Source of the DNA: Asanoa siamensis
Lineage (GTDB): Bacteria; Actinomycetota; Actinomycetes; Mycobacteriales; Micromonosporaceae
Length of the DNA stretch: 64,000 nucleotides
Reading direction: 5' to 3'
NCBI RefSeq assembly: GCF_016862555.1
Contig: NZ_BONE01000004.1
Span: forward strand, 120,167 to 184,166
In this document: one piece after another, positions 8,800-16,714 of the stretch
Position numbering within the stretch: position 1 is the stretch's first letter
How the letters are laid out: every line of letters begins with the position of its first letter
The notes under the pieces: model-generated
What the model was told of the DNA's origin: nothing
Database searches by the model: none
Seen by the model: only the letters and a program-made list of their open reading frames with translations
Position numbers and translations under genes: made by a program

Positions 8800-11700
8800 G
8801 GCTTGGGCTGGCGGGGGTCCAGGGCCAGGCGGGACTGGGCGGTGACCACGCGGGGTGAGGCGAGGTCGGCGTAGAGGTTGCGGGCCTTGATCCACATCTC
8901 GGTGCCGGTCTCGACATCGCCCCACTCGACCAGCACGTCGCCGAGCAGCAGCAGCGCGGCGGCGATGCCGGGCCGGTGGCCCGTCTCGCGGTAGATCCGC
9001 AGCGCCTCGCGGACGCCGCGCATGGCCTCCGGGCGGTCGCCGGCGATGTGGGCGCAACTGGCGAGCACCCAGAGGGCGCGTCCTTCGAGGATCCGGTAGC
9101 CCGAGGCTCGCGCCTGCTCGAGCGCGGTGTCGGCCAGCTCCCGGGCCTCGGTGGGCCGGTCCTGCTCGAAGCGCAGGTCGGCGAGCGAGACCAGCGCGCT
9201 CAGCTCGGTGTGCGGGTAGGCCGCGCGGCGGGCGAGCCGGATCGCCTCGTCGAGCGCGGTGGCGGCCAGGTCGAGATCACCGTTCGCGACGTGCGCGACG
9301 CCGAGCGCCTTGTGCGCGTCGGCCAGCAGCCGGGACCGTTCGGTCTCGACGCCGACCTCGACCGCCCGCCGGGCCGTGCGCAGCGCCTCGGCCCCCTCGC
9401 CGCAGGCGGCGTGCACCTGCGAGATCGCGCAGAGGATGTCGCCTTCGGTGCGCCGGTTGGCGTGCTTGACGGCCATCCGCAGCGCACCGTTGAGCGTGCG
9501 CCGGGCCTGCTTGTAGCGGCCCTGCTCGGCCCGGATCAGGCCGAGCCCGAGGAACGCGATCGCGGACGCCTGCGGCCAGCCCGCGGCCCGGTGCAGCCGC
9601 AGGCCGCGCTGGAGCACCTTGGCCGACTCCTCGAGCCGGCCCAGCGCCCAGTAGAGGCCGGACAGGTTGCCCAGCACGGTCGCCTCGGCGGTGCGGTTCT
9701 CGTTGTGCTGCGCGACCTCGATGCTGCCCTCGAAGAGCGCGATCGCGTCGAGCAGCCGGCCGCTGCGCCAGTGCAGCAGCGCGAGGTTGCCCATCACGCC
9801 GCCCTCGCCGGTGCGCCAGCCGCTGGACCGGGCCAGCTCCAGGGCCCGCGTGTAGTGCCGTTCCGCGGCGGCCGCGTCGGAGCGCTGGGCGTAGAGGTCA
9901 CCGAGGCACATCTCGGCGGCCGCGGTGCCCATCTGGTCCTTGTCGGCGGTCGCGGCCGCCAGCGCCGCCTCGGCGATCGCCTGCCACTCGGTCGGGCTGC
10001 CGGCCGACCAGAGGAACGGGCGCAACGCGTCGGCGAGCCGCACGGCCGCCCAGCGCGGGCCGTGCCGCTCCGCCGCGGCCACCGCCGGGACGAGGTTGGG
10101 CAACTCCGCCGTGATCCAGGCGACGGCTTCGGCACCGTCGGCGTAGGTCCTGGCCCGGGCCGGCGCGCGGGCCGCGGTCGGCAGCCGGGAGAACTCCGGG
10201 TAGACCAGGCGGCTCGCGTGCTCGACGTGGTCGAGGTAGTAGCCGAAGAGCCGCTCGCGGGCGGCGGCGTGGTCGGGCTCGTCGGCGGCCAGCCGGCCGC
10301 GCGCGTATTCCGCGACCAGGTCGTGCAGGCCGAACCGGCCCGCACCGCGCTCGTTGACGAGGCTCGCGGTGACCAGGGCGTCGAGGGCCGGCGCGACGTT
10401 CGTGAGGTCGGCCAGGGCGGCCGCGAGGTCGGCGCCGAACTCGGCGCCGGGCACCAGGGAGAGCAGCCGGAACAGCCGCTGGGCGGACGCGGGCAGGGCG
10501 GCGTAGCTGAGGTCGAACGCCGCCGAGACCGTGGCCGCCGCGTCGTGCTCGATGGAGAGGCCGGCCAGCCGGTCCCCACCGCGCAGCCGCAGGTTGTAGG
10601 CGGCGATCGGCGCGGGCTGGTCGGTCTCGACCTGGGCCGCGGCGACCCGCAGGGCGAGCGGGAGGTGGCCCGTCAGCGCGGCGAGGTCGGCCGCGGCGGT
10701 GGGTTCGCGGGCCACGACCTCGGCGCCGAGCAGGCGGCCCAGCAGCGCGGTCGAGGTCGTCGGCGGCAGCACGTCCAGCGGCAGCGCGACCGCGCCGTCG
10801 ACCGCGACGAGGCCGGCCAGCCGGTTGCGGCTGGTGACGAGCGTGACGCTGCCGTCGCCGGCGGGCAGCAGCGGCCGCACCTGGTCGGCGTGCTCGGCGT
10901 TGTCGAGCAGCACCAGCAGCCGCTTGTCGGCGGTGAGGGTGCGGTAGAGCTGCACCGCCTCGTCGAGGTCGGCCGGGGTGCTGGCCGTGGGCACGCCGAA
11001 CGCGGTCAGGAACCGCCCGATCACCTCGAGCGGCCGCAGCGACCGGCTCTGCGCCCAGCCCCGCAGGTCGACCGCGAGCTGCCCGTCGACGAACCGGCGG
11101 CGGGCCCGTTGTCCCCAGTGGACGGCCAGGGTGGTCTTGCCGACGCCGGCCATGCCGGACACGACCACCACGACCGGGCCGTTGCCGCCCTCGGCGGAGA
11201 CCAGCTTGTCGAGCCGGCGCAGCGGCTCGTCGCGACCGAGGAACGTCCGGGCCGGCGGCGGGAGCTGGGCCGGTGCGGTGCGCTCGTGCGCGGCCGCGCG
11301 GAGGATCCGCCGGTGCAGCTCGCGCAGGTTCTCGCCGGGGTCGACGCCGAGCTCCTCCGCGAGCAGCCGGCGGGTGCGCTCGAAGGCGGCCAGCGCCTCA
11401 CCGCGCCGGTCGGCCCGGGCCAGCGACGTCATGAGCTGGCCCTGCAACCGCTCGCGCAGCGGGTGCTGCTCGGCCAGCGCGGCCACCTCGCCACCGATCT
11501 CGCGGTGCCGGCCGAGCTCCAGCTCGAGGTCGAAGCAGTCCTCGTAGGCGGCCAGCCGCAGCTCGTGCAGACGCGCCACCTCGGCGCGGACCCGGTCGCC
11601 GTAGTCCTCGCCCTCGTAGGCGGTCGTGCCGCGCCACAGCCCGAGCGCCTTGCGCAGTGCCCGCCGCGCGTCGGGAGCCAGGCCGTCGGCGCGCAGTCGA

Positions 11701-12026
11701 CCGGCCCGGACGACCAGGGTCTCGAACGCGTCGGCGTCGATCCGGCCCGGCGGCACGGTCAGCACGTAGCCGGCCGGCGCCTTGTCGAGCAGCTCGTCAC
11801 CGAGGGCGCGGCGGAGGTGGTGGATGAGGACCCGGATGGCACCGCGCCGGCTCTCCTCGGCGGCGCCCTTCTCCCATAGCGCCTCGGCCAGCACCTCGAC
11901 CGGGATCGCGCGGCCGGACTCGGCCAGCAGGTTGGCGAGCACCACCCGATGCTGGCGGGCGGCCAGCACGACCGGATCGGCGTCCGCGCGCAGCACGCGC
12001 AGCGGGCCCAGCACCTCGAACCGCAT
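8796..12026 (-). CDS. AfsR/SARP-family transcriptional regulator with BTAD, NB-ARC and TPR domains
   Basis: 1076 residues. In order: an OmpR-like winged-helix DNA-binding domain (about 1-92), a bacterial transcriptional activation domain (about 97-245), an NB-ARC ATPase with P-loop GMAGVGKTT (residues 291-299) and Walker B LLVLLDNAEH (near 370), and a long run of tetratricopeptide repeats (about 680-1060). Large SARPs of this type are switch proteins that activate secondary metabolism or development in actinomycetes. No polyketide, peptide-synthetase or other obvious biosynthetic cluster adjoins it, so its targets are unknown. ATG 12026 has GGGAG upstream. Its stop overlaps the convergent DUF6232 gene by 4 bp. 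Confidence 0.92.
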   Translation of the reverse strand: MRFEVLGPLRVLRADADPVVLAARQHRVVLANLLAESGRAIPVEVLAEALWEKGAAEESRRGAIRVLIHHLRRALGDELLDKAPAGYVLTVPPGRIDADAFETLVVRAGRLRADGLAPDARRALRKALGLWRGTTAYEGEDYGDRVRAEVARLHELRLAAYEDCFDLELELGRHREIGGEVAALAEQHPLRERLQGQLMTSLARADRRGEALAAFERTRRLLAEELGVDPGENLRELHRRILRAAAHERTAPAQLPPPARTFLGRDEPLRRLDKLVSAEGGNGPVVVVVSGMAGVGKTTLAVHWGQRARRRFVDGQLAVDLRGWAQSRSLRPLEVIGRFLTAFGVPTASTPADLDEAVQLYRTLTADKRLLVLLDNAEHADQVRPLLPAGDGSVTLVTSRNRLAGLVAVDGAVALPLDVLPPTTSTALLGRLLGAEVVAREPTAAADLAALTGHLPLALRVAAAQVETDQPAPIAAYNLRLRGGDRLAGLSIEHDAAATVSAAFDLSYAALPASAQRLFRLLSLVPGAEFGADLAAALADLTNVAPALDALVTASLVNERGAGRFGLHDLVAEYARGRLAADEPDHAAARERLFGYYLDHVEHASRLVYPEFSRLPTAARAPARARTYADGAEAVAWITAELPNLVPAVAAAERHGPRWAAVRLADALRPFLWSAGSPTEWQAIAEAALAAATADKDQMGTAAAEMCLGDLYAQRSDAAAAERHYTRALELARSSGWRTGEGGVMGNLALLHWRSGRLLDAIALFEGSIEVAQHNENRTAEATVLGNLSGLYWALGRLEESAKVLQRGLRLHRAAGWPQASAIAFLGLGLIRAEQGRYKQARRTLNGALRMAVKHANRRTEGDILCAISQVHAACGEGAEALRTARRAVEVGVETERSRLLADAHKALGVAHVANGDLDLAATALDEAIRLARRAAYPHTELSALVSLADLRFEQDRPTEARELADTALEQARASGYRILEGRALWVLASCAHIAGDRPEAMRGVREALRIYRETGHRPGIAAALLLLGDVLVEWGDVETGTEMWIKARNLYADLASPRVVTAQSRLALDPRQPKP

Positions 12027-12181
12027 GGGATCTCCCGTTGGTTACCATGGCAAAGACGGTTACTCACGTTAGCGCACGTGCGCCATCCCTTGCTGGTTCA
12101 GCCAACGCAGATCCAACATCGGCCTTGCACAGTAGGCATCGGCCGCTTCGCCCTGCGCGCAGCCGGCCGCCGAGGGGGGTT

Positions 12182-12206
12182 GACGCGGCCAACGGGGGGC
12201 CGCGTC
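12182..12206 (-). terminator. Hairpin downstream of the PLDc_N-like gene
   Basis: A perfect 9-bp inverted repeat, GACGCGGCC and GGCCGCGTC with a 7-nt loop, lies 22 bp beyond the stop at 12228. There is no T-tract, as usual for actinobacterial terminators. Confidence 0.55.
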
Positions 12207-12227
12207 CTCCCTCTGCTCGCGCCCTGG

Positions 12228-12635
12228 TCAACCGCGGGGCGGGTCTTCCTTTTCCTTCTCGCGGCGCAGGTCCTCCTCGCGCCGGCGTAGGTCGGCCTCC
12301 CAGCGGTCGAACATCTCCTTGTCGTCCGCGGGGCGTTGGTCGAGCGACTTGAGGAACTCGGGGTCGTCGTCGGGCGCCTGCGGGCGTGGCCGTGCCTTCT
12401 CGGGGAAACCACCGCCGGCCCGCCACTGCCCGCCCGCGGCCTGCCCCTGCCGCCGCGGCCGGCCCGCGAGGAACCAGGCGATGCCGCCGACCAGCGGGAA
12501 GAACAGGATGATGAGCACCCAGACGAGGCGCGGCAGCGCCCGGATCTCGCCCTCGTCGGCGGACAGGCAGCTGATCAGCGCGGCCACGGCCAGCACGAGC
12601 TGGACCACGAAGAGAAGACCGTAGAGGCGCACCAT
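12228..12635 (-). CDS. Small membrane protein with PLDc_N (cardiolipin synthase N-terminal-like) domain
   Basis: 135 residues. Two transmembrane helices (LYGLLFVVQLVLAVAALISC and LVWVLIILFFPLVGGIAWFL) form the PLDc_N module: a tryptophan-proline turn (PLVGGIAWFLAGRPRR) follows the second helix. The C-terminal 70 residues are charged and end in an Arg/Glu helix (DLRRREEDLRREKEKED). No phospholipase active site is present, so it is not an enzyme of that type. ATG 12635 starts just before the first helix; longer in-frame starts would add an unlikely arginine-rich leader. Leftward neighbours upstream are the DUF202 pair. Confidence 0.8.
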   Translation of the reverse strand: MVRLYGLLFVVQLVLAVAALISCLSADEGEIRALPRLVWVLIILFFPLVGGIAWFLAGRPRRQGQAAGGQWRAGGGFPEKARPRPQAPDDDPEFLKSLDQRPADDKEMFDRWEADLRRREEDLRREKEKEDPPRG

Positions 12636-12685
12636 GCGGACATGATGGACCGCCCGCCCCGGTCGAGGCCACCCCGGAGGGCTCT

Positions 12686-13105
12686 TCAGAGCAGGAAGAG
12701 CATCAACAGGCCGAGAATGGCATACGCCGGCGCGATCAGCGCGGCGATGAGCAGCATCCGTGGCGTCGCCCCGGAGACGGGCCGCGAGCTGCCCGAGAGC
12801 TGCCGCACGCGGCCCAGTGCCCACAGCCCGGCCACGCCCCACCCGGCGATCGCGACGGCGGCGAACACCGCGCCCGGCGCGCCGTGCCGCACCGCGAACC
12901 GGGCGGCCAGCACCGCGGTCACCGACAGCGTCAACATGGTGCGCCCCCAGGCCAGCCGGGTGCGCACCCAGGCGACCCCCGTGTCGACGACTGTGTGGCT
13001 TCCGAGGCCTGGACTGACAGTCGGCCTGGAGGACCCGGGCCCCGGCGGGGCCGAATCAGGCGGACCGTCAGTCGGCCCGGACCCCTGCGGGGCCGGATCA
13101 GGCAC
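12686..13105 (-). CDS. DUF202 membrane protein with proline-rich N-terminal extension
   Basis: 139 residues. The DUF202 core begins near residue 40 with VAWVRTRLAWGRTMLTLSV, then three transmembrane helices up to LLMLFLL at the very end. The first 35 residues are rich in Pro, Gly and Ser and are encoded by two diverged copies of a 41-50 bp repeat (13012-13061 and 13063-13103). The GTG at 13105 overlaps the end of the other DUF202 gene by 8 bp (GTGCCTGA), which implies translational coupling. Two-gene DUF202 sets are common in actinobacteria; the function is unknown. Confidence 0.75.
   Translation of the reverse strand: MPDPAPQGSGPTDGPPDSAPPGPGSSRPTVSPGLGSHTVVDTGVAWVRTRLAWGRTMLTLSVTAVLAARFAVRHGAPGAVFAAVAIAGWGVAGLWALGRVRQLSGSSRPVSGATPRMLLIAALIAPAYAILGLLMLFLL
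13012..13103. repeat. Imperfect direct repeat inside the DUF202 coding start
   Basis: Two diverged units, 13012-13061 and 13063-13103, share CAGTCGGCC near the beginning and end in GCGGGGCCG followed by ATCAGGC. The second lacks a few bases. They encode the proline-rich extension of the downstream DUF202 protein and overlap its start. Confidence 0.6.
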
Positions 13106-13469
13106 GGGCGGCCTGCACCAGGACGGCGGCGACGAGCAGCAGCGCGCCGACGGCGACGAGGATGGACAGCAGGGCCGGGAAGCGCGAGGGCGGCAGGTCA
13201 CGGCGCAGCCGCATCGCGCGCTCCGCGCGGGCCCAGTGGTCGACCGCGCGCAGGGCGACGAAGCCGCCGAGCACGAGCAGTGCCACCGCGATCACCTCGC
13301 GGAGGTGGGCGATGCCGAGCACCGGCAGGAACTGTGCCGCCGCCAGCCCGCCGGCGACCAGCGCGAGCGCGGTGCGGATCCAGGCGAGGAACGTACGCTC
13401 GTTGGCCAGCGAGAACCGGTAGTCCGGCGTCTCACCCTCGTCCTGGGGATCGAACCACCGCGTGACCAC
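13098..13469 (-). CDS. DUF202 (YidH-type) membrane protein
   Basis: 123 residues. The hallmark ANERTFLAWIRTALALVAGGLA sits near residue 20, followed by two more hydrophobic helices (REVIAVALLVLGGFVALRAV and LLSILVAVGALLLVAAVLV). The GTG at 13469 is preferred; an in-frame ATG at 13499 would overlap the divergent promoter of the GNAT gene. First gene of a coupled DUF202 pair. Inner-membrane protein of unknown role. Confidence 0.82.
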   Translation of the reverse strand: MVTRWFDPQDEGETPDYRFSLANERTFLAWIRTALALVAGGLAAAQFLPVLGIAHLREVIAVALLVLGGFVALRAVDHWARAERAMRLRRDLPPSRFPALLSILVAVGALLLVAAVLVQAARA

Positions 13470-13498
13470 GGTTCGATTATTGCCTCGACAGGACCCCA

Positions 13499-13504
13499 TA
13501 ACCT
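13499..13504 (+). promoter_or_regulatory. -10 box (TAACCT) of a leaderless GNAT transcript
   Basis: TAACCT is 6 nt before the GTG at 13511 with no ribosome site between. Confidence 0.55.
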
Positions 13505-13510
13505 GGGTCG

Positions 13511-14308
13511 GTGACCGAACTGGACATCCCCGCCCTGCGCGCCGCCTACGACAGCCAGCTCCGTGCCTTCGATCCCGAGCTGCCCGGCGTGACCGTCGAG
13601 TTCGACGGCCCGGTCAAGCGGGCGTCCGGGATGATGGGCGGCGGTTACATCGTCTACCAGGACCTGGGCGGCCTCGCCGGCCCGGAGCTCGACGCGCTGA
13701 TCGCGCGCCAGCGTGACCATTTCCGCGACCGGAGCGAGCAGGTCGAGTGGAAGCTGCACGCGCACGACGAGCCGGCCGACCTCGCGGAGCGGCTCACCGC
13801 CCACGGCTTCGAGCCCGAGGAGCTGGAGACCGTCGTGATCGGCCCGGTCGCCCCGCTGGCGGCGGCCTTGCCGGTGCTGCCGACCGGCGTACGCCTGCGT
13901 GATGTCACCGACCGCACCGACTTCGACCGCATCGTGCGGATGGAGGAGGCGGTCTGGTCCGACGACCGGTCCTGGATCGCCGACATGCTGCACGAGGAGA
14001 TCACCCACCACCCGACCGACCTCGCCGTCACCGTCGCCGAGGACGTCGAGACCGGCGAGGTGGTCAGTGCCGGCTGGGTCCGTTTCGTGCCCGGCACCGC
14101 GTTCGCCACGCTCTGGGGCGGCTCGACGCTGCCGGCCTACCGGCGGCGCGGCATCTACCGCGCGCTGGTCGCGCACCGGGCCCGGCTGGCCGCGGCCAAC
14201 GGCTACACGCTGCTCCAGGTCGACGCGTCCGCCGACAGCCGCCCCATCCTCGAACGCCTGGGTTTCGTGGCGGTCACCACCACCACGCCCTACGTCTACC
14301 ATCCGTGA
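13511..14308 (+). CDS. GNAT-family N-acetyltransferase
   Basis: 265 residues. The C-terminal half is a GNAT fold: VVSAGWVRFVPGTAFATLWG strand pair, then the acetyl-CoA pyrophosphate loop in LPAYRRRGIYRALVAHRARLA (R-x-x-G-x-Y variant) and a final LGFVAVTTTTPYVY strand. The N-terminal about 120 residues are less conserved and may be a degenerate second GNAT domain. Substrate unknown. GTG start follows a TAACCT box, so the mRNA is probably leaderless. It overlaps the next gene by 4 bp (GTGA). Confidence 0.82.
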   Translation: MTELDIPALRAAYDSQLRAFDPELPGVTVEFDGPVKRASGMMGGGYIVYQDLGGLAGPELDALIARQRDHFRDRSEQVEWKLHAHDEPADLAERLTAHGFEPEELETVVIGPVAPLAAALPVLPTGVRLRDVTDRTDFDRIVRMEEAVWSDDRSWIADMLHEEITHHPTDLAVTVAEDVETGEVVSAGWVRFVPGTAFATLWGGSTLPAYRRRGIYRALVAHRARLAAANGYTLLQVDASADSRPILERLGFVAVTTTTPYVYHP

Positions 14309-14706
14309 TCGTGGCTGAGCTGACCGATCACGAGCGGGCGACCCTGAAACGGGCGGCCTTCGGCGTGGTCTACCTCGTCTCCAACGCCGATCCCGGCTTC
14401 CTGTCGATGCTGCGCGAGAGCGTCGCCGCCTCCGGTGCGTTCACCGGCGCCCGCGGGCTGGCCCGCGACGTGCTGACCAGCGGCAGCCTGCCCCGCTTCC
14501 CGCGCAAGGACCCGGGCGGGGTGGAGGCCGAGGTGCTGCCGGCGCTGACCGCGTCGCTGGGCATCCTGCGGGCGAAGGCGCCCGACGAGGTCGACAACTA
14601 CCGCGACGCGGTGCTGGCGGCGGCGCAGCGGGCCGCCGAGGCCAGCCACGGTGTCAACGCGTCCGAGGCGGCCGTCCTGGCCAAGGTGCGCGCCGCGCTC
14701 GCCTGA
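14305..14706 (+). CDS. Conserved hypothetical protein
   Basis: 133 residues, helical, no membrane segment. Sequence features are LTDHERATLKRAAFGVVYLVSN at the start and a C-terminal alanine-rich helix (ASEAAVLAKVRAALA). I do not recognise a family with confidence. The GTG start overlaps the GNAT stop (GTGA), so the two are translationally coupled and may act together; a second GTG at 14311 is an alternative start. Confidence 0.65.
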   Translation: MIVAELTDHERATLKRAAFGVVYLVSNADPGFLSMLRESVAASGAFTGARGLARDVLTSGSLPRFPRKDPGGVEAEVLPALTASLGILRAKAPDEVDNYRDAVLAAAQRAAEASHGVNASEAAVLAKVRAALA

Positions 14707-14710
14707 CCGG

Positions 14711-14726
14711 CGTGACCCGTGTCACG
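14711..14726. promoter_or_regulatory. CRP/FNR-type palindrome upstream of etfBA
   Basis: CGTGACCCGTGTCACG fits the CRP-family consensus GTGA-N6-TCAC with both half-sites perfect. It lies about 157 bp upstream of the etfB start, just after the previous gene's stop. Confidence 0.5.
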
Positions 14727-14810
14727 CTGATGCTCGGCGGAGTGGACCCTACTGGCGGGTAAGTTAGCGCTGGGTGTCAGGTGGGCAACTCCACACCGCC
14801 CCGCGATTGA

Positions 14811-14830
14811 CCGGGCGCTCGACCGCCCGG
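14811..14830 (+). promoter_or_regulatory. Hairpin in the etfB leader region
   Basis: CCGGGCG and CGCCCGG form a perfect 7-bp stem with a 6-nt loop, 52 bp before the etfB start. It could be an attenuator-like structure or a read-through barrier for the upstream operon. Confidence 0.4.
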
Positions 14831-14882
14831 CAGGCTGCGGCCTGAATGAGCGTTAACCCAACCAGGAGGGTCGTCGAAACGC

Positions 14883-15659
14883 ATGAATATCGTCGTCCTC
14901 GTCAAGCAGGTGCCTGACTCCGGCTCGGAGCGCGGCCTCGCTGGCGACAACACGGTCGAACGTCAGTCGGCCAACAACGTCATCAACGAGATGGACGAGT
15001 ACGCCATCGAGGAGGCGTTGCGGATCCAGGCCGCAGAGGGCGGCGAGGTCACGATCCTCACGATGGGCCCCGAGCGCGCCGCGGAGTCGATCCGCAAGGC
15101 GCTGTCGATGGGCCCCGACAAGGCCGTCCACGTCATCGACGACGCGCTGCACGGCTCGTGCGCGCTGAGCACGTCGAAGGTGCTGGCCGCCGCGCTCGGC
15201 ACGCTCAACCCCGACCTGGTCATCGCCGGCGCCGAGTCCACCGACGGCCGGGTGCAGGTCATGCCGCACATGATCGCGGAGCGGCTCGGCATCGCCGCCC
15301 TGACCGGCGCCCGCAAGCTGACCGTCGACGGCGGCACGCTGACCATCGAGCGCCAGACCGAGGAGGGGTACGAGGTCGTCACCGCCGCCACGCCCGCCGT
15401 CGTCAGTGTCTGGGACACCATCAACGAGCCGCGGTACCCGTCCTTCAAGGGCATCATGGCCGCCAAGAAGAAACCTGTGCAGACGCTCGCGCTGGCCGAC
15501 CTGGGCATCGAGGCGGGCGAGGTCGGTTTCGCCGGCGCCTCCTCCGAGGTGGTCGAGCACGCCAAGCGCCCGCCGCGCCAGGGTGGCCAGAAGGTCGCCG
15601 ACGACGGCAACGGCGGCGCCGCGCTGGTCGAGTTCCTGTCGTCCGAGAAGTTCGTCTGA
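14883..15659 (+). CDS. etfB: Electron transfer flavoprotein subunit beta
   Basis: 258 residues. With EtfA it forms a soluble FAD/AMP heterodimer that carries electrons from acyl-CoA dehydrogenases to the quinone pool. It starts MNIVVLVKQVPDSG, typical of EtfB, and has DEYAIEEALRIQ, the LVIAGAESTDGRVQVMPHMIAERLG segment and the C-terminal PTYPS-like block RYPSFKGIMAAKKKP. AGGAGG lies 13 nt before the ATG. It is 16 bp upstream of etfA in one operon. A CRP-type palindrome and a hairpin lie in its 176-bp leader. Confidence 0.95.
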   Translation: MNIVVLVKQVPDSGSERGLAGDNTVERQSANNVINEMDEYAIEEALRIQAAEGGEVTILTMGPERAAESIRKALSMGPDKAVHVIDDALHGSCALSTSKVLAAALGTLNPDLVIAGAESTDGRVQVMPHMIAERLGIAALTGARKLTVDGGTLTIERQTEEGYEVVTAATPAVVSVWDTINEPRYPSFKGIMAAKKKPVQTLALADLGIEAGEVGFAGASSEVVEHAKRPPRQGGQKVADDGNGGAALVEFLSSEKFV

Positions 15660-15675
15660 GCAGGGGGAGGCAAAC

Positions 15676-16635
15676 ATGGCTGAGGTACTGGTCCTGGTCG
15701 AGGCCACCCGCGACTTCACGGTCAAGAAGGTCACGCTCGAGCTGCTGACGCTGGCGCGCCAGATCGGGTCGCCGGCGGCGGTCGTGTTCGGCGCGAGCGG
15801 CGCCGCGGCGGCGATGAGCGAGAAGCTCGGCGAGTACGGCGCGGAGAAGATCTACACCGGCGAGGGCGACGAGATCGACGGTCACCTGGTCTCGCCGAAG
15901 GCGACCGCGCTGGCCTCGCTCGTGACCCGCGTGCAGCCCGCGGCGGTGCTGCTGCCCTCGACCCAGGAGGGCAAGGAGATCGCCGGCCGGCTCGCCGTCA
16001 AGCTCGACAACGGCCTGCTCACCGACGTGGTCGAGCTGACCGCGGACGGTGTGGCCACCCAGCCGGCGTTCGCCGGCCAGGTCATCGTCAAGTCGAAGGT
16101 GAGCCGGGGCATCCCGCTGGCCACCGTCCGGCCCAACTCGATCGCCCCCACCCCGGCGGCCGCGACCCCGCAGGTCGAGGCGCTCGAGGTCAGCCTGGGC
16201 GCGGCCGACACGCTGGCCAAGGTCGTCGACCGGGTCGTCGAGCAGAAGGGCTCCCGCCCGGAGCTGACCGAGGCGTCGGTCGTCGTCTCCGGCGGCCGCG
16301 GCGTCGGCAGCGGCGACAACTTCAAGCTGGTCGAGGAGCTGGCCGACCTGCTCGGCGGCGCCGTCGGCGCGTCCCGCGCGGCGGTCGACTCGGGCTTCTA
16401 CCCGCACCAGTTCCAGGTCGGGCAGACCGGCAAGACCGTCTCGCCGCAGCTCTACATCGCACTGGGCATCTCCGGCGCGATCCAGCACCGGGCCGGCATG
16501 CAGACCTCGAAGACGATCGTCGCGGTCAACAAGGACGCCGAGGCGCCCATCTTCGAGCTGGCCGACTACGGCGTGGTGGGCGACCTGTTCAAGGTCGTCC
16601 CGCAGGCCGCCGAGGAGATCCGCAAGCGCAAGTGA
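15676..16635 (+). CDS. etfA: Electron transfer flavoprotein subunit alpha
   Basis: 319 residues. The C-terminal FAD domain is clear: [20 protein letters not shown], then [28 protein letters not shown] and [17 protein letters not shown], the FAD-binding signature, ending in [19 protein letters not shown]. The N-terminal half is the Rossmann-like domain that packs on EtfB. ATG 15676 follows GGGGGAGG. Directly downstream is a strong terminator hairpin, so etfBA is a two-gene unit. Confidence 0.95.
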   Translation: MAEVLVLVEATRDFTVKKVTLELLTLARQIGSPAAVVFGASGAAAAMSEKLGEYGAEKIYTGEGDEIDGHLVSPKATALASLVTRVQPAAVLLPSTQEGKEIAGRLAVKLDNGLLTDVVELTADGVATQPAFAGQVIVKSKVSRGIPLATVRPNSIAPTPAAATPQVEALEVSLGAADTLAKVVDRVVEQKGSRPELTEASVVVSGGRGVGSGDNFKLVEELADLLGGAVGASRAAVDSGFYPHQFQVGQTGKTVSPQLYIALGISGAIQHRAGMQTSKTIVAVNKDAEAPIFELADYGVVGDLFKVVPQAAEEIRKRK

Positions 16636-16644
16636 CCTGCCCTT

Positions 16645-16674
16645 CCGCCCGGCCACGCCAGCGTGGCCGGGCGG
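16645..16674 (+). terminator. Strong terminator hairpin after etfA
   Basis: A perfect 14-bp inverted repeat (CCGCCCGGCCACGC and its complement, loop CA) starts 9 bp after the etfA stop. No T-tract follows. Confidence 0.75.
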
Positions 16675-16700
16675 TGCGGGTGGTAAGGACCGCACGGGGC

Positions 16701-16706
16701 TACGCT
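16701..16706 (+). promoter_or_regulatory. -10 box (TACGCT) for the cysteine desulfurase gene
   Basis: TACGCT lies 5 nt before the GTG at 16712 and 8 nt before the ATG at 16715; the spacing fits a leaderless start at either codon. Confidence 0.5.
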
Positions 16707-16714
16707 GAACCGTG

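Noticed and set aside
8976..11879. A 967-codon open frame on the + strand opposite the SARP gene
   Set aside because: It is the antisense shadow of a clear SARP-NB-ARC-TPR gene; high GC keeps opposite frames open, and its product is low-complexity Arg/Gly/Pro.
12036..12065. GTAACC direct repeats upstream of the SARP gene as a SARP binding site
   Set aside because: The 18-bp period does not fit the 11- or 22-bp spacing of SARP heptamer repeats.
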